A DNA stretch of 59,114 bases from a bacterium (GTDB lineage Bacteria; Babelota; Babeliae; Babelales; Vermiphilaceae). This document shows positions 1-7,481 of this stretch, piece by piece. Position numbers and translations under genes: made by a program. The notes beneath the pieces are model-generated. The model ran no database searches, was not told the origin of the DNA, and saw only the letters and a list, made by a program, of their open reading frames with translations. The DNA is taken from NCBI GenBank assembly GCA_021777215.1, contig JAJYDS010000005.1:1-59114 (forward strand). The letters run 5' to 3'. How positions within the stretch are numbered: position 1 is the stretch's first letter; each line of letters starts with the position of its first letter.

Positions 1-167
1 CTTAACCTCTATGTTAAAAAGTACAATTCTTATCGTCCCCACCAAGCTTTACAGTACCTGACGCCTCTGCAATACTATAGCTCTGTATTCGGGGCCTAAT
101 TTTTCCCAAATGTATTGAACCAGGTCAACTCCTGGACAATCAGACAAAAAAAATCTACAATGTGTAA
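1..167. other. Non-coding stretch upstream of rpsU, possible small RNA
   Basis: No convincing reading frame is visible. A small hairpin with a 5-bp stem CCAGG/CCTGG lies at 120-135, and a good terminator follows at 168-200, so some transcript entering from the left or starting here ends before rpsU. I compared the segment by eye with bacterial SRP RNA and tmRNA; the diagnostic GGAAGGAAGCA loop of SRP RNA and a tRNA-like CCA end are absent. It may be the tail of an RNA gene that begins outside the window. Confidence 0.3.
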
Positions 168-200
168 GTGCCCTCTTTCAGGGCGCATCTTTCTGTTTTT
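168..200 (+). terminator. Rho-independent terminator before rpsU
   Basis: A 7-bp stem GTGCCCT/AGGGCGC with loop CTTTC (168-186) is followed by a T-rich tract at 189-200. It separates whatever is transcribed from the left from rpsU, which therefore probably has its own promoter in 186-230. Confidence 0.65.
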
Positions 201-241
201 AATATAAAAGCGTTGCACAAAACGAGAGGATTTTCGATACC

Positions 242-454
242 ATGCCAAAGAAAGCCAACATCGAAGTACATGTCAGCACCCATATCGACCGAGCCCTACG
301 TCAACTCAAGAAAAAAATTGAACGCGAAGGCGTTGTACGCGATATGAAACGCACGGTTTATTTTGAACCAACCACCCAAAAACGTCGCAAACGTCTTTTG
401 CGTGCAATCAAACAAAATTATGTACGCATGGTAACCAAGGGTCTTGCTAAGTAA
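242..454 (+). CDS. rpsU: 30S ribosomal protein S21
   Basis: A 70-residue, very basic protein of the bS21 family, the small-subunit protein near the anti-Shine-Dalgarno end of 16S rRNA that helps translation initiation. The middle segment EREGVVRDMKR and the following YFEPTTQKRRKR correspond to the bS21 core (variable KAG-V-RE-R, then YEKPT-KRKRK). The length is normal for the family. AGAGGA lies 11 nt before the ATG. The gene is followed by rbfA, giving a translation/ribosome-assembly pair. Confidence 0.93.
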   Translation: MPKKANIEVHVSTHIDRALRQLKKKIEREGVVRDMKRTVYFEPTTQKRRKRLLRAIKQNYVRMVTKGLAK

Positions 455-494
455 GCACTTCCTTTGCCATCTTCTGCCTGGACCTAGGTGTTTT

Positions 495-863
495 ATGACG
501 CTCAACCGATCCCGTGACATAAAGATTGCTCAAAAAGAAAAAGCCCTTCTGCGGGCGATTTCGAGTTTATTTATGCAGCTCACTATTGATGAACCAACCT
601 TAAACGGTATTTTTATCAATCGCGTACACCTATCGCCGGACAAAAGTCATTGCACTGTCTATTTTTACACAGCGGCGGGCAAAAAAGATTTTGAAGAAAA
701 ATTGCCATTGCTTATTCTCTACAAACCATCAATGCGACACGCTCTTTCCCAAGAATTGCTCGCACGATATACTCCTGATTTGCGTTTCGCTTTTGATGAA
801 TTATTTGAAAAACAACAACGCATCGAAACTCTTATTGATTCAATAAAAACGGAGAAAAAATAA
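495..863 (+). CDS. rbfA: Ribosome-binding factor A
   Basis: RbfA binds the free 30S subunit and acts in late 16S rRNA maturation. The 122-residue product has the family pattern: basic N-terminus (LNRSRDIKIAQKEKALLRAI), then INRVHLSPDKSHCTVYFYT, matching the KH-like V-LS-DL--A-V---- strand, then a C-terminal helix ending in EKQQRIETLIDSI (family: variations on R-pelxFxxDxsxe-g-ri--ll). I chose the ATG at 495, which follows AGGTG by 4 nt; a longer frame opens at a TTG (444) inside rpsU but adds non-conserved residues. The tail overlaps the likely start of the prepilin peptidase. Confidence 0.85.
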   Translation: MTLNRSRDIKIAQKEKALLRAISSLFMQLTIDEPTLNGIFINRVHLSPDKSHCTVYFYTAAGKKDFEEKLPLLILYKPSMRHALSQELLARYTPDLRFAFDELFEKQQRIETLIDSIKTEKK

Positions 864-1621
864 TACTCCTTTTAATTGTTTTCATCCCCCTATTTCTCTG
901 CTGGGGTTCATTTTTGAGCAATGTTGGTTACCGCATCGTACGCAATCAGTCTTTTTTCTTTAATCGTTCTCGCTGCCCTTCCTGTCGCACAACCCTTGTA
1001 TGGTATGATTTAGTGCCTCTTGTTTCTTGGATTTTGCTACGCGGACGCTGTCGTTCCTGCCAGAAACCTATTTCGTGGCTCTACCCTTTTATTGAATTTC
1101 TGACAACAGCACTCTTTATCCTCTTGATCCTCTTTCAGCCAATAGACTATTTCGCCGCCTATTTTATTTTTTTCTCGGCACTCATTGTCAGTGTAAGATC
1201 AGATCTAGAAACCATGCTCATCTCTCGCTATGTCACTCTATTTCTAGTCCCGGCAGGATTTTTATTTAGTGGATTGGGATTGCTGCCCATCAGCCTCACC
1301 CAAAGCATATTGGGGGCATTGGTCGGCTATGCCCTCCTCTGGGGAACAGCTCAATTCTTTTTTCTTTTAACCCGCAAAGAAGGCATTGGTCAGGGAGACG
1401 TAGAATTATTGGCACTCATTGGATCATTTACTGGCATAGCTGGCGCATGGCTTTCGCTGCTCATTGGTTCCTTAGCCGGGTCACTTATTGGCCTGAGTTA
1501 TATAGCTGTCGCAAAAGTAGGCAGAAATGCCAAAATACCGTTTGGGCCTTTTTTGGCTCTTGGTGCCTTTGGCTACGTTTTTTTTCGCGAACCACTTTTC
1601 AAGCTGCTTACGGGAATCTAG
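863..1621 (+). CDS. pilD: Prepilin peptidase / N-methyltransferase (PilD/GspO type)
   Basis: Membrane aspartyl peptidase that removes the leader of type IV prepilins and pseudopilins and usually methylates the new N-terminus. Visible are the zinc-type cysteines CPSC and CRSC (the CxxC...CxxC motif), the segment RSDLETMLISRY with a catalytic-type Asp, and GQGDVELLALIGSF with the second Asp of the GxGD motif. About seven hydrophobic segments follow one another. The family N-terminus, a hydrophobic helix ending GSFL-N--YR, is encoded in frame from about 863 with no ATG/GTG/TTG until the TTG at 914, which would cut the helix. GGAG at 851-854 is ideally placed for an AUA start at 860 or 863. If AUA is not used, the annotated start is 914. 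A pilin gene lies just downstream on the other strand. Confidence 0.88.
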   Translation: MLLLIVFIPLFLCWGSFLSNVGYRIVRNQSFFFNRSRCPSCRTTLVWYDLVPLVSWILLRGRCRSCQKPISWLYPFIEFLTTALFILLILFQPIDYFAAYFIFFSALIVSVRSDLETMLISRYVTLFLVPAGFLFSGLGLLPISLTQSILGALVGYALLWGTAQFFFLLTRKEGIGQGDVELLALIGSFTGIAGAWLSLLIGSLAGSLIGLSYIAVAKVGRNAKIPFGPFLALGAFGYVFFREPLFKLLTGI

Positions 1622-1633
1622 CCTTATCCGCTT

Positions 1634-2113
1634 CTAATCTGTCAGATCATCCTGAACTACCGTAATCGTATTATTCTGATCAATGGTTAGAATGTCTGGC
1701 TTGCCATCGCCATCAATATCTCCAGCAGCAACGGCAACAAAACCATCTTTATCGGCCTTGGAGATACCCAAATTGCTTGCGGGTGTCTCAAGCTTTCCTG
1801 TCACATACCCACGACCTTCACCCCCACCCGAGAAGCCATACGTATAATAAAACTTTTCGTTTTTGCCACCGCCAGAATACCCTTCGGGTTTCCAGCCAAT
1901 ACCTCCTTGGCCAAGCAGCACGCTAGAATACGTGCCATGTTCTGCCCAATAGGATTTTTCAGCAGCATAAATCGAGTTCAATTGCATATATGCTTCAGCC
2001 CGCTTTGCTTTGGCTAAAAAACGCATAAAACTCGGCACTGACACCATAGCCAGAAAACCAATGATAGCAATAACAATCATTAATTCGATTAAGGTAAATC
2101 CCTGCCTCTTCAT
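1634..2113 (-). CDS. Type IV pilin / type II pseudopilin
   Basis: A 159-residue pilin-like subunit. The short leader MKRQG is followed by FTLIELMIVIAIIGFLAMV, the canonical class III signal with the G/F cleavage site and Glu5, then an amphipathic helix and a globular domain rich in Gly. The C-terminus carries DIDGDGKPDILTID, a calcium-loop-like DxDxDG motif seen in GspG-like pseudopilins and some PilA. I chose the ATG at 2113 (preceded by GGGG) because it gives a normal 5-residue leader; the frame extends 26 codons upstream without support. It is convergent with pilD, whose product should process it. No other pilus genes occur in the window. Confidence 0.88.
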   Translation of the reverse strand: MKRQGFTLIELMIVIAIIGFLAMVSVPSFMRFLAKAKRAEAYMQLNSIYAAEKSYWAEHGTYSSVLLGQGGIGWKPEGYSGGGKNEKFYYTYGFSGGGEGRGYVTGKLETPASNLGISKADKDGFVAVAAGDIDGDGKPDILTIDQNNTITVVQDDLTD

Positions 2114-2287
2114 CTTCCCCTTTCCCTTCTTTAGTTCTAGTGTACGCCGCACAGGGGTTCTCTCGTCAACATAATGCTTAAAAAATCTCATTAATAACCA
2201 ATAAAAAAACTGATGGACGATGGGTATAAATAACTATACACTGATAGAAATTCTTTTATTAATAGCATTGCAAACAAAGGATCTTTT

Positions 2288-2887
2288 ATGAAAAAAATAA
2301 ACTATTCAGTTTTATTTTTAACTACCTTTTTAATATCAAATATTCTTCCCTGCGAACAAAGCACCCAAGACCAGTGTTCTCCGACGGAATATATAATGCA
2401 ATTTCTTGCAAAAAGCGGCACCTACTATCATGGCTCAAGCGATTGGGTAGAGTCTTTAAAAAAAAACAAAGCGGCAAAAACAAACTATGTAGCCACTCGC
2501 GGCACCAGATTAATCGAGTCTTCAGGCATAGTTGTTAGCGCCCATACCTGCTTTAGCGTATTTAGCGAGGTGCCAGTTGATACGGTCAAGGCCTATTTTG
2601 AACTCTCTCTCACCGACGATGATTGCGTGATAATAGCCTCTCGCATTGAAGATATAGAAGTAAGAAAAGTTCTTGATGCGGATGAAATCGCTAAAGTAAA
2701 AACAGCCTCTTTGCCTGAAGAAAAGCTATCTGATACATGTTCAGAATGCACATCTGTAATAAAAGTTGATTGGGATAAAAAAACAAACACATTACGAACC
2801 AAGATGAAAACTCGTTGTGAAAGCAAGATACCACTTACTTTATTTTTAAAAGAATTAAATAAGCAAAGAAACAAACAAGGGTTTTAA
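2288..2887 (+). CDS. Secreted hypothetical protein, cysteine-containing
   Basis: I do not recognise this 199-residue protein. It begins with a basic MKKIN and a hydrophobic stretch to about residue 19, a typical Sec signal peptide ending near LPC-E. The mature part has several cysteines (QDQC, HTC, DDC, DTC, SEC, TRC), compatible with disulfides in an oxidising compartment. Its start has a good site (AAAGGA, 6-7 nt before ATG). It is a stand-alone gene whose last 4 bases overlap the end of the convergent tsaC-like gene. Confidence 0.6.
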   Translation: MKKINYSVLFLTTFLISNILPCEQSTQDQCSPTEYIMQFLAKSGTYYHGSSDWVESLKKNKAAKTNYVATRGTRLIESSGIVVSAHTCFSVFSEVPVDTVKAYFELSLTDDDCVIIASRIEDIEVRKVLDADEIAKVKTASLPEEKLSDTCSECTSVIKVDWDKKTNTLRTKMKTRCESKIPLTLFLKELNKQRNKQGF

Positions 2888-3513
2888 AGCGACGGCACAT
2901 ACCTGCGCAGTTGCGCAATAGAATAAGCCCCCTCACGAATTACTTTAATCTCTGGCCCCGTACAATCGATAATAGTTGACGGGGCTTTTTTTTGTACACT
3001 CTCAACCCCAACACCCTCCTCAGTAATCACATACGTAACGCGCTTGAGAATCTCAGGGTCAAAATCGGCGACAGTTGTAGGCACTGGTCTACCAGAAATA
3101 TTGGCACTTGTGGAAAAAAGACCAGGAAAATGGACCAACAGTTTTTGTAATCCTGCGTGATCAGGAACGCGAATCGCGATAGTCCCCTCAAGAGACTTCA
3201 TAAATGCCGGCAATTCTTTTTTTGCTTTGAAAATAACCGTCAAAGGTCCAGGCCAACAGGCTGCCAAAAGAGGGCGCACGCGAGCACTTTCTTGTGGATC
3301 AACAAAAAAATCGAGCTTTTCAAGCGATCCAATAAGAATGATATATGGCTTGTCGACTCTTTTTTTTGTTTCATCCAGAAATGTCTTGCTTTTTTCGGTC
3401 ACGGCAGCCAAAAAACCTAAAATGGTATCCGACGCCCCCACGAGCAACTTATCCTTTTGTAAAGCCGCCCTAAAAAGCTCAATTGAAACATCACCTAACC
3501 AATGTTTTCTCAT
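2884..3513 (-). CDS. tsaC: Threonylcarbamoyl-AMP synthase (Sua5/YrdC/YciO family)
   Basis: Makes threonylcarbamoyl-AMP from threonine, bicarbonate and ATP for the t6A37 modification of ANN-decoding tRNAs. The 209-residue protein shows the family landmarks: VGASDTILGF (usual PTDTVYGLG), TKKRVDKPYIILI (K-R---KPL), WPGPLTVIF, TIAIRVPDH, FSTSANISG and PSTIIDCT...VIREG. The first motif is less canonical than usual, so a YciO-type paralogue is possible. It faces folC across a 290-bp divergent region. Confidence 0.85.
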   Translation of the reverse strand: MRKHWLGDVSIELFRAALQKDKLLVGASDTILGFLAAVTEKSKTFLDETKKRVDKPYIILIGSLEKLDFFVDPQESARVRPLLAACWPGPLTVIFKAKKELPAFMKSLEGTIAIRVPDHAGLQKLLVHFPGLFSTSANISGRPVPTTVADFDPEILKRVTYVITEEGVGVESVQKKAPSTIIDCTGPEIKVIREGAYSIAQLRRYVPSL

Positions 3514-3570
3514 AGTAATCTTTTTATGGTTTGTAAATTAACAATGTGAAATGAACACAAAATTGCGAGT

Positions 3571-3598
3571 TTGACATTTTTATATTATAGCATATAGT
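3571..3598 (+). promoter_or_regulatory. Predicted sigma-70-type promoter of the folC-like gene
   Basis: A perfect -35 TTGACA (3571-3576) is followed after 16 bp by TATAGT (3593-3598), predicting a start near 3605 and a roughly 200-nt leader. The leader begins with an inverted repeat ATCACG/CGTGAT (about 3607-3625). Confidence 0.6.
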
Positions 3599-3803
3599 GG
3601 TAATAAGATCACGAAATTTGCGTGATTTGAAAGATTTCGCCAACAACAAAAAGCTTCTTCCTTAACATCTCGCGTTCCCGGCAAGACCTAACACTTCGTC
3701 CGGCAACATAGATACTAAGGAATGGGACATACGTTTGCCGGCGCTATCAGAACTAGGCAGTAACCTTTTTAAAGAGTTAGTATTACTAACTAGTGGAGAT
3801 ATC

Positions 3804-5225
3804 ATGAAAGACCTCAAACAGTCTTCTACTAAAGGTGCGGTTACTCTAGGAAAACAACGAAGTTACCAGGAAATCGTAGAGTTTTTAGACAGCAATTGGC
3901 AAACCAACAAAAGCGACGCCCAATTAAGTTGTATGAAACAACTTGATAAGGAGCTTGGATCGGTTTCACAAAAAATTCCTACTATTTTAATCGGTGGTAC
4001 CAACGGCAAAAGTATCACCATGCATTATGCAACCAAATTGCTTAAAGAAGAAGGCTTGTCAGTCGGCGCATTTTACAATCCTCATGTCCTTACCTACAAT
4101 GAGCGTTTTGTCTGCAATAATGAAGCCATTTCCAATAAAACATTTACCGATCTAGGAAACGAGGTCTTGAACACTGCCTCGACACTCTGCCTTACGCCAA
4201 GTTCATTTGAAGTGCTCACGATGATGGCATTACTCTATTTCAAATCGCATAACGTTGACATCGCTCTGCTTGAAGTAAATGAAAGCGGTGCCCATACAGC
4301 TCCTGCCATCTGCAATCCAAAAATCGTCGCTATAACCCGTGTAACTGATGACCAATGCACAACAGACGAACAAAAAACAACTCTTGCTCTGTCCAATGCA
4401 CTCGCCATCGTTAAAAAAGGTACGCACGTCGTATCAGCAAACCAAAGCAAGATCCATCTACAAGAAATGCAAGCAATTGCTGAAGCAAATGGCGGCATTT
4501 GGGCAATGCCTATTCGCAAGGTCGCTCCACTGCACTATCCCTTTGAACAATTGCATGGCCGTTGCGCAGCATTAGCCGAACGTATTGCCGATATTTATAT
4601 AAATACGTTTACCGATAAAGATGCTGTCGTTGTTACTAATTCATTATTAACAAAACAAAAGGGCCGCCGCGGTCGTCCAACCTTGGAAGCAAAACGGCAG
4701 TCAGAATTAAACCCGAAAAAAACTATTGAGCAATTTTGGAAAGAAGAGCATGGCACCCTGCCTGCCCGTTTTCAAGTGCTCGACAAAGAAAAACCAACCA
4801 TTCTTTTGGACAATGCAAGCAACCTTGATGCCTTCAAAAACTTGTTGTTGGGTATACGCTTAATGCATTATCAAAAGCCGCTCAAGGGACTTTCCCTGAT
4901 TATTGGTGGCACCAACCAGGATCTTGATTTTGAAGAATTTTATAAGCTATTGCGCTACTTCTTCAAAAAGACATCGGGGCAAGTGTTAGTCTGTCCAATT
5001 ACTCCAATGGCAGGGCAAAAGGGATGCACCCCTTGGAATGTTGAAGAAATGGCCAATGCTATAAAGGGCATGAAAGTCAAAACCAAAGCATGTAAAGACT
5101 TCAAAGATGCTTTTGAGTCTGCCACTAAATTGGTTGACGACCGTCATGGCTTGGTAGTCATTGCTGGGTCAACATCTCTTGTTTCTGAATACTGGCAGTA
5201 TAAAGGTATGAAGAAACTCTCATAA
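3804..5225 (+). CDS. folC: Folylpolyglutamate synthase-like Mur ligase
   Basis: An ATP-dependent ligase of the FolC branch of the Mur ligase family, 473 residues with the ATG at 3804 (GGAG 6 nt upstream). The P-loop is GGTNGKS at about residues 64-70 and is followed by the FolC-like NPHVLTYNERF. The C-terminal ligase domain starts with LPARFQVL (family PGR-E) and has a conserved-looking IIGGTNQDLD. Departures from typical FolC: the LEVGLGGRLDATN segment reads LEVNESGAHTAPA, and the DGAHNP loop reads LLDNASNLDA. There is a lysine/arginine-rich insert containing GRRGRPT between the domains. Substrate may therefore differ from folate. No other folate genes are nearby. Confidence 0.75.
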   Translation: MKDLKQSSTKGAVTLGKQRSYQEIVEFLDSNWQTNKSDAQLSCMKQLDKELGSVSQKIPTILIGGTNGKSITMHYATKLLKEEGLSVGAFYNPHVLTYNERFVCNNEAISNKTFTDLGNEVLNTASTLCLTPSSFEVLTMMALLYFKSHNVDIALLEVNESGAHTAPAICNPKIVAITRVTDDQCTTDEQKTTLALSNALAIVKKGTHVVSANQSKIHLQEMQAIAEANGGIWAMPIRKVAPLHYPFEQLHGRCAALAERIADIYINTFTDKDAVVVTNSLLTKQKGRRGRPTLEAKRQSELNPKKTIEQFWKEEHGTLPARFQVLDKEKPTILLDNASNLDAFKNLLLGIRLMHYQKPLKGLSLIIGGTNQDLDFEEFYKLLRYFFKKTSGQVLVCPITPMAGQKGCTPWNVEEMANAIKGMKVKTKACKDFKDAFESATKLVDDRHGLVVIAGSTSLVSEYWQYKGMKKLS

Positions 5226-5235
5226 CGAATAAAAA

Positions 5236-5285
5236 TGCATGAGCGGGAATCCGCTTATAAATGGAGAAGCGCTCTCGCTCATGCA
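5236..5285. repeat. Long hairpin between folC and the F0 cluster
   Basis: A perfect 10-bp stem TGCATGAGCG (5236-5245) / CGCTCATGCA (5276-5285) encloses a second short stem GCTT/AAGC (5253-5256, 5267-5270). No clear T-tract follows, so it may be an RNA-stability or attenuation structure rather than a simple terminator. Confidence 0.5.
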
Positions 5286-5355
5286 CCTATCCTCACATCT
5301 CTCTTAACCAGAATATCTCTAGAAAATTATACAATTTGTTGTCTCGAGTGTTTTT

Positions 5356-5640
5356 ATGTCTCTTCTTATATTTATTCTTTCCGGTCTTATCGGCATGAGT
5401 GCTGGCCTGTTCTATGGCCTTTTGTTTATTACACAAAAAAGAAGATTATTCTTCACGAATAACACTCAACGACCAATCTGGCATCATCGTCTCACCTCTA
5501 TTCTCTTGAGCGTACTTCGCGTGGCTCTTTTGGCTGCCGGTTGGTATTACATATTGCGCTCGCCGACAATACCTTTTATACTGATCCTCGTAAGCTTTTT
5601 AGCTGGATTTTGGTTGATAATCACAAAAATGAAAGTGTAA
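5356..5640 (+). CDS. Small membrane protein upstream of atpB (AtpI/AtpR-like by position)
   Basis: A 94-residue protein with three predicted membrane segments: residues about 2-26 (LLIFILSGLIGMSAGLFYGL), 47-64 and 70-88. Two short basic loops separate them. It ends 6 bp before atpB and is probably co-transcribed. In many ATP synthase operons this place is held by atpI or, in N-type ATPases, atpR, which are also short polytopic proteins aiding c-ring assembly. Sequence alone does not let me decide between them, so the function is inferred from position. Confidence 0.6.
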   Translation: MSLLIFILSGLIGMSAGLFYGLLFITQKRRLFFTNNTQRPIWHHRLTSILLSVLRVALLAAGWYYILRSPTIPFILILVSFLAGFWLIITKMKV

Positions 5641-5646
5641 AACCTC

Positions 5647-6396
5647 ATGGCAGGTGAAAACACTGGGCTATTGGCTACTCACCATTGGCGCCCATTCACG
5701 TCTTTCGGATTTGAACATTCTTTTTTTGACCTCAATGCTGACACCCTTATTTATACCTGGCTAACACTCATTATACTTGCCATCGGTATTATTGCCATGC
5801 AGCGCGCCCTCAAAAAAGGATCCGGTTTTCTCTATTTTCTGGTTACTTCAGTAACATCTTTTACTATGGACTTTGTCAGTCAGGCACTTGGCACTTTTTC
5901 GCTCACCCATTATTGTTTTATTGGTACGCTCTTTACGTTTATTCTCTTGTGTAACACGCTTTCATTATTACCGTTAGCTGAAGAACCGACCAATGACCTT
6001 AATACAACACTTGCGCTGGGTATTATCTCTTTTTTCTATATTCAAACAAATGCAATTCGCGCTCATGGCATCAAAAACTATAGTAAAGAATTTTTCTCTC
6101 CCATATTCATCATGTTTCCTTTGCATGTTGTCGGTAAATTAGCAACAATTGTCTCTATTTCTTTCCGTCTTTTTGGAAATATTTTTGGAAGCGCAATAAT
6201 CACTAAAATTTGGCTACAGGCACTTGGCACCTCTGCCCTGTATGAACTCTTGGGTATTGCATTGGGCGCCAATCTGGCCATTATGCTTTTTTTTGGTCTA
6301 TTTGAAGGTTTTTTACAAGCATTTGTCTTTAGCATGCTTACCGTTACCAATCTCGCTATCGCCATCAACAAAGAAGAAGAAGTCCTAGAAGTCTAA
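5647..6396 (+). CDS. atpB: ATP synthase F0 subunit a
   Basis: The ion-channel half of the F0 motor. The 249-residue protein has about six hydrophobic segments. The key helix contains ISFRLFGNIFGSAI, matching the family SLRLFGN motif with the essential stator arginine. The last helix has EGFLQAFVFSMLTV, corresponding to the conserved E--QA-iF--L. It lies 6 bp after the small membrane gene and 13 bp before the c-subunit gene. The other F0F1 genes (b, delta, alpha, gamma, beta, epsilon) are not in the window, so the operon is split. Confidence 0.95.
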   Translation: MAGENTGLLATHHWRPFTSFGFEHSFFDLNADTLIYTWLTLIILAIGIIAMQRALKKGSGFLYFLVTSVTSFTMDFVSQALGTFSLTHYCFIGTLFTFILLCNTLSLLPLAEEPTNDLNTTLALGIISFFYIQTNAIRAHGIKNYSKEFFSPIFIMFPLHVVGKLATIVSISFRLFGNIFGSAIITKIWLQALGTSALYELLGIALGANLAIMLFFGLFEGFLQAFVFSMLTVTNLAIAINKEEEVLEV

Positions 6397-6409
6397 CCGA
6401 GGTATATAC

Positions 6410-7360
6410 ATGGCACCCCTTGCAGCACTATTTCACTATGGAACCGTCGCCCTCACTGTAGCAATTACCGCCATCGGCGTCGGCCTTGGAGAGGGACTGG
6501 CAAGTATCGCCATATTTCGCGCTATTAATATTCAGCCACAAGCACAAGCTGATATTATGCGTACAGCGGTGCTGGGCATGGCTCTTATTGAAACAGCAGC
6601 CATCATGGGCATAACAATGGCTCTTGTAGTACTCTTGGGTTCTCCAGAAGGAGCAGTAAGTCTAAATACCAGTGTTGCCGAGTTGGGCATAGTCTTTGCT
6701 ATCTGTCTTTCTGGTTTCGTGCTTGGTGTCGTATCAGCATTACCAGTTCAACAGGCATGTCTTTCGATTGCTCGTCAGCCTTTTTTTGGACAAAAAATAA
6801 CTCGCTTTATGCTTATCGCCCAATCAATGATTCAAACTCCCATTATTTTTGGTTTCATTGTTGCTATGTACATAAAAGATAATGCTCTGGGAGTCACCAG
6901 TATGTACGAAAGTATTAGATTATTGGCGTGCGGCCTGAGTGTTGGATTGGGAAGTATAGGGCCGGCAATAGGACTTGCCCATTTCGCAAAAACGGCCTGC
7001 CGTAGCGTGGGAATCAACCGCGATGCCTACAATAAATTACTCACCTTCACACTGGTAAGCGAAGCTATTATCGAAACACCGATTATTTTTAGCATGGTAA
7101 TTGCATTACTCCTTATGAACATGGAAAGCACCTCGTTGGTCGTAAGTATATCAATGCTCTCTGCCGCTCTCAGCATCGGTCTTGGCACACTAGGTGCGGG
7201 TATTAGCTCAGGAAGAACTGCTGCTCAAGCAGCCTATCAAATTGCGCTCAATCCAGCACAATCAGGATTGTTATCACGCGTAAGCATGTTTGCTCAGGGA
7301 CTTATGGACACTATAGCAATTTATGCCTTGCTTGTTTCCATCACCCTTCTTTTTCGCTAG
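6410..7360 (+). CDS. atpE: ATP synthase F0 subunit c, four fused hairpins
   Basis: A 316-residue proteolipid, about four times the usual 75-80 residues. Four tandem hairpins align with one another at about 80-residue spacing, each a glycine-rich helix, a short polar loop (such as IARQP, residues 120-124) and a second helix. The ion-binding position is Glu61 (ALIETA), Gln142 (SMIQTP), Glu222 (AIIETP) and Asp300 (GLMDTI). Hairpin 2 therefore lacks the carboxylate. The residue after it is Thr each time, as in Na+-type ligand sets, but the helix-1 Gln of Na+ rings is Glu28, Ser109, Leu189 and Ser267. Such fusions occur in V-type and some archaeal rotors, where they lower the ion/ATP ratio. GAGG lies 8 nt before the ATG. 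Confidence 0.92.
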   Translation: MAPLAALFHYGTVALTVAITAIGVGLGEGLASIAIFRAINIQPQAQADIMRTAVLGMALIETAAIMGITMALVVLLGSPEGAVSLNTSVAELGIVFAICLSGFVLGVVSALPVQQACLSIARQPFFGQKITRFMLIAQSMIQTPIIFGFIVAMYIKDNALGVTSMYESIRLLACGLSVGLGSIGPAIGLAHFAKTACRSVGINRDAYNKLLTFTLVSEAIIETPIIFSMVIALLLMNMESTSLVVSISMLSAALSIGLGTLGAGISSGRTAAQAAYQIALNPAQSGLLSRVSMFAQGLMDTIAIYALLVSITLLFR

Positions 7361-7481
7361 ACTGCTAAAAAACCATACTAAAAGTGAGCTTTATCTCACG
7401 ATATCTGCACTTACCCAATACATTTTTTTATACAGTTTTTACTCAATATTCCTGCGCATAGCATAAAAAAGGGTTATCATA

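Noticed and set aside
1-200. SRP RNA or tmRNA at the left edge
   Set aside because: The GGAAGGAAGCA-type SRP loop and a tRNA-like 3' end are both absent; only a minor resemblance (CCAGGTCA) is seen.
5235-5462. 75-codon rightward frame before the small F0-associated protein
   Set aside because: It spans the hairpin at 5236-5285 and then runs out of frame through the start of the small membrane protein gene, with no ribosome site.
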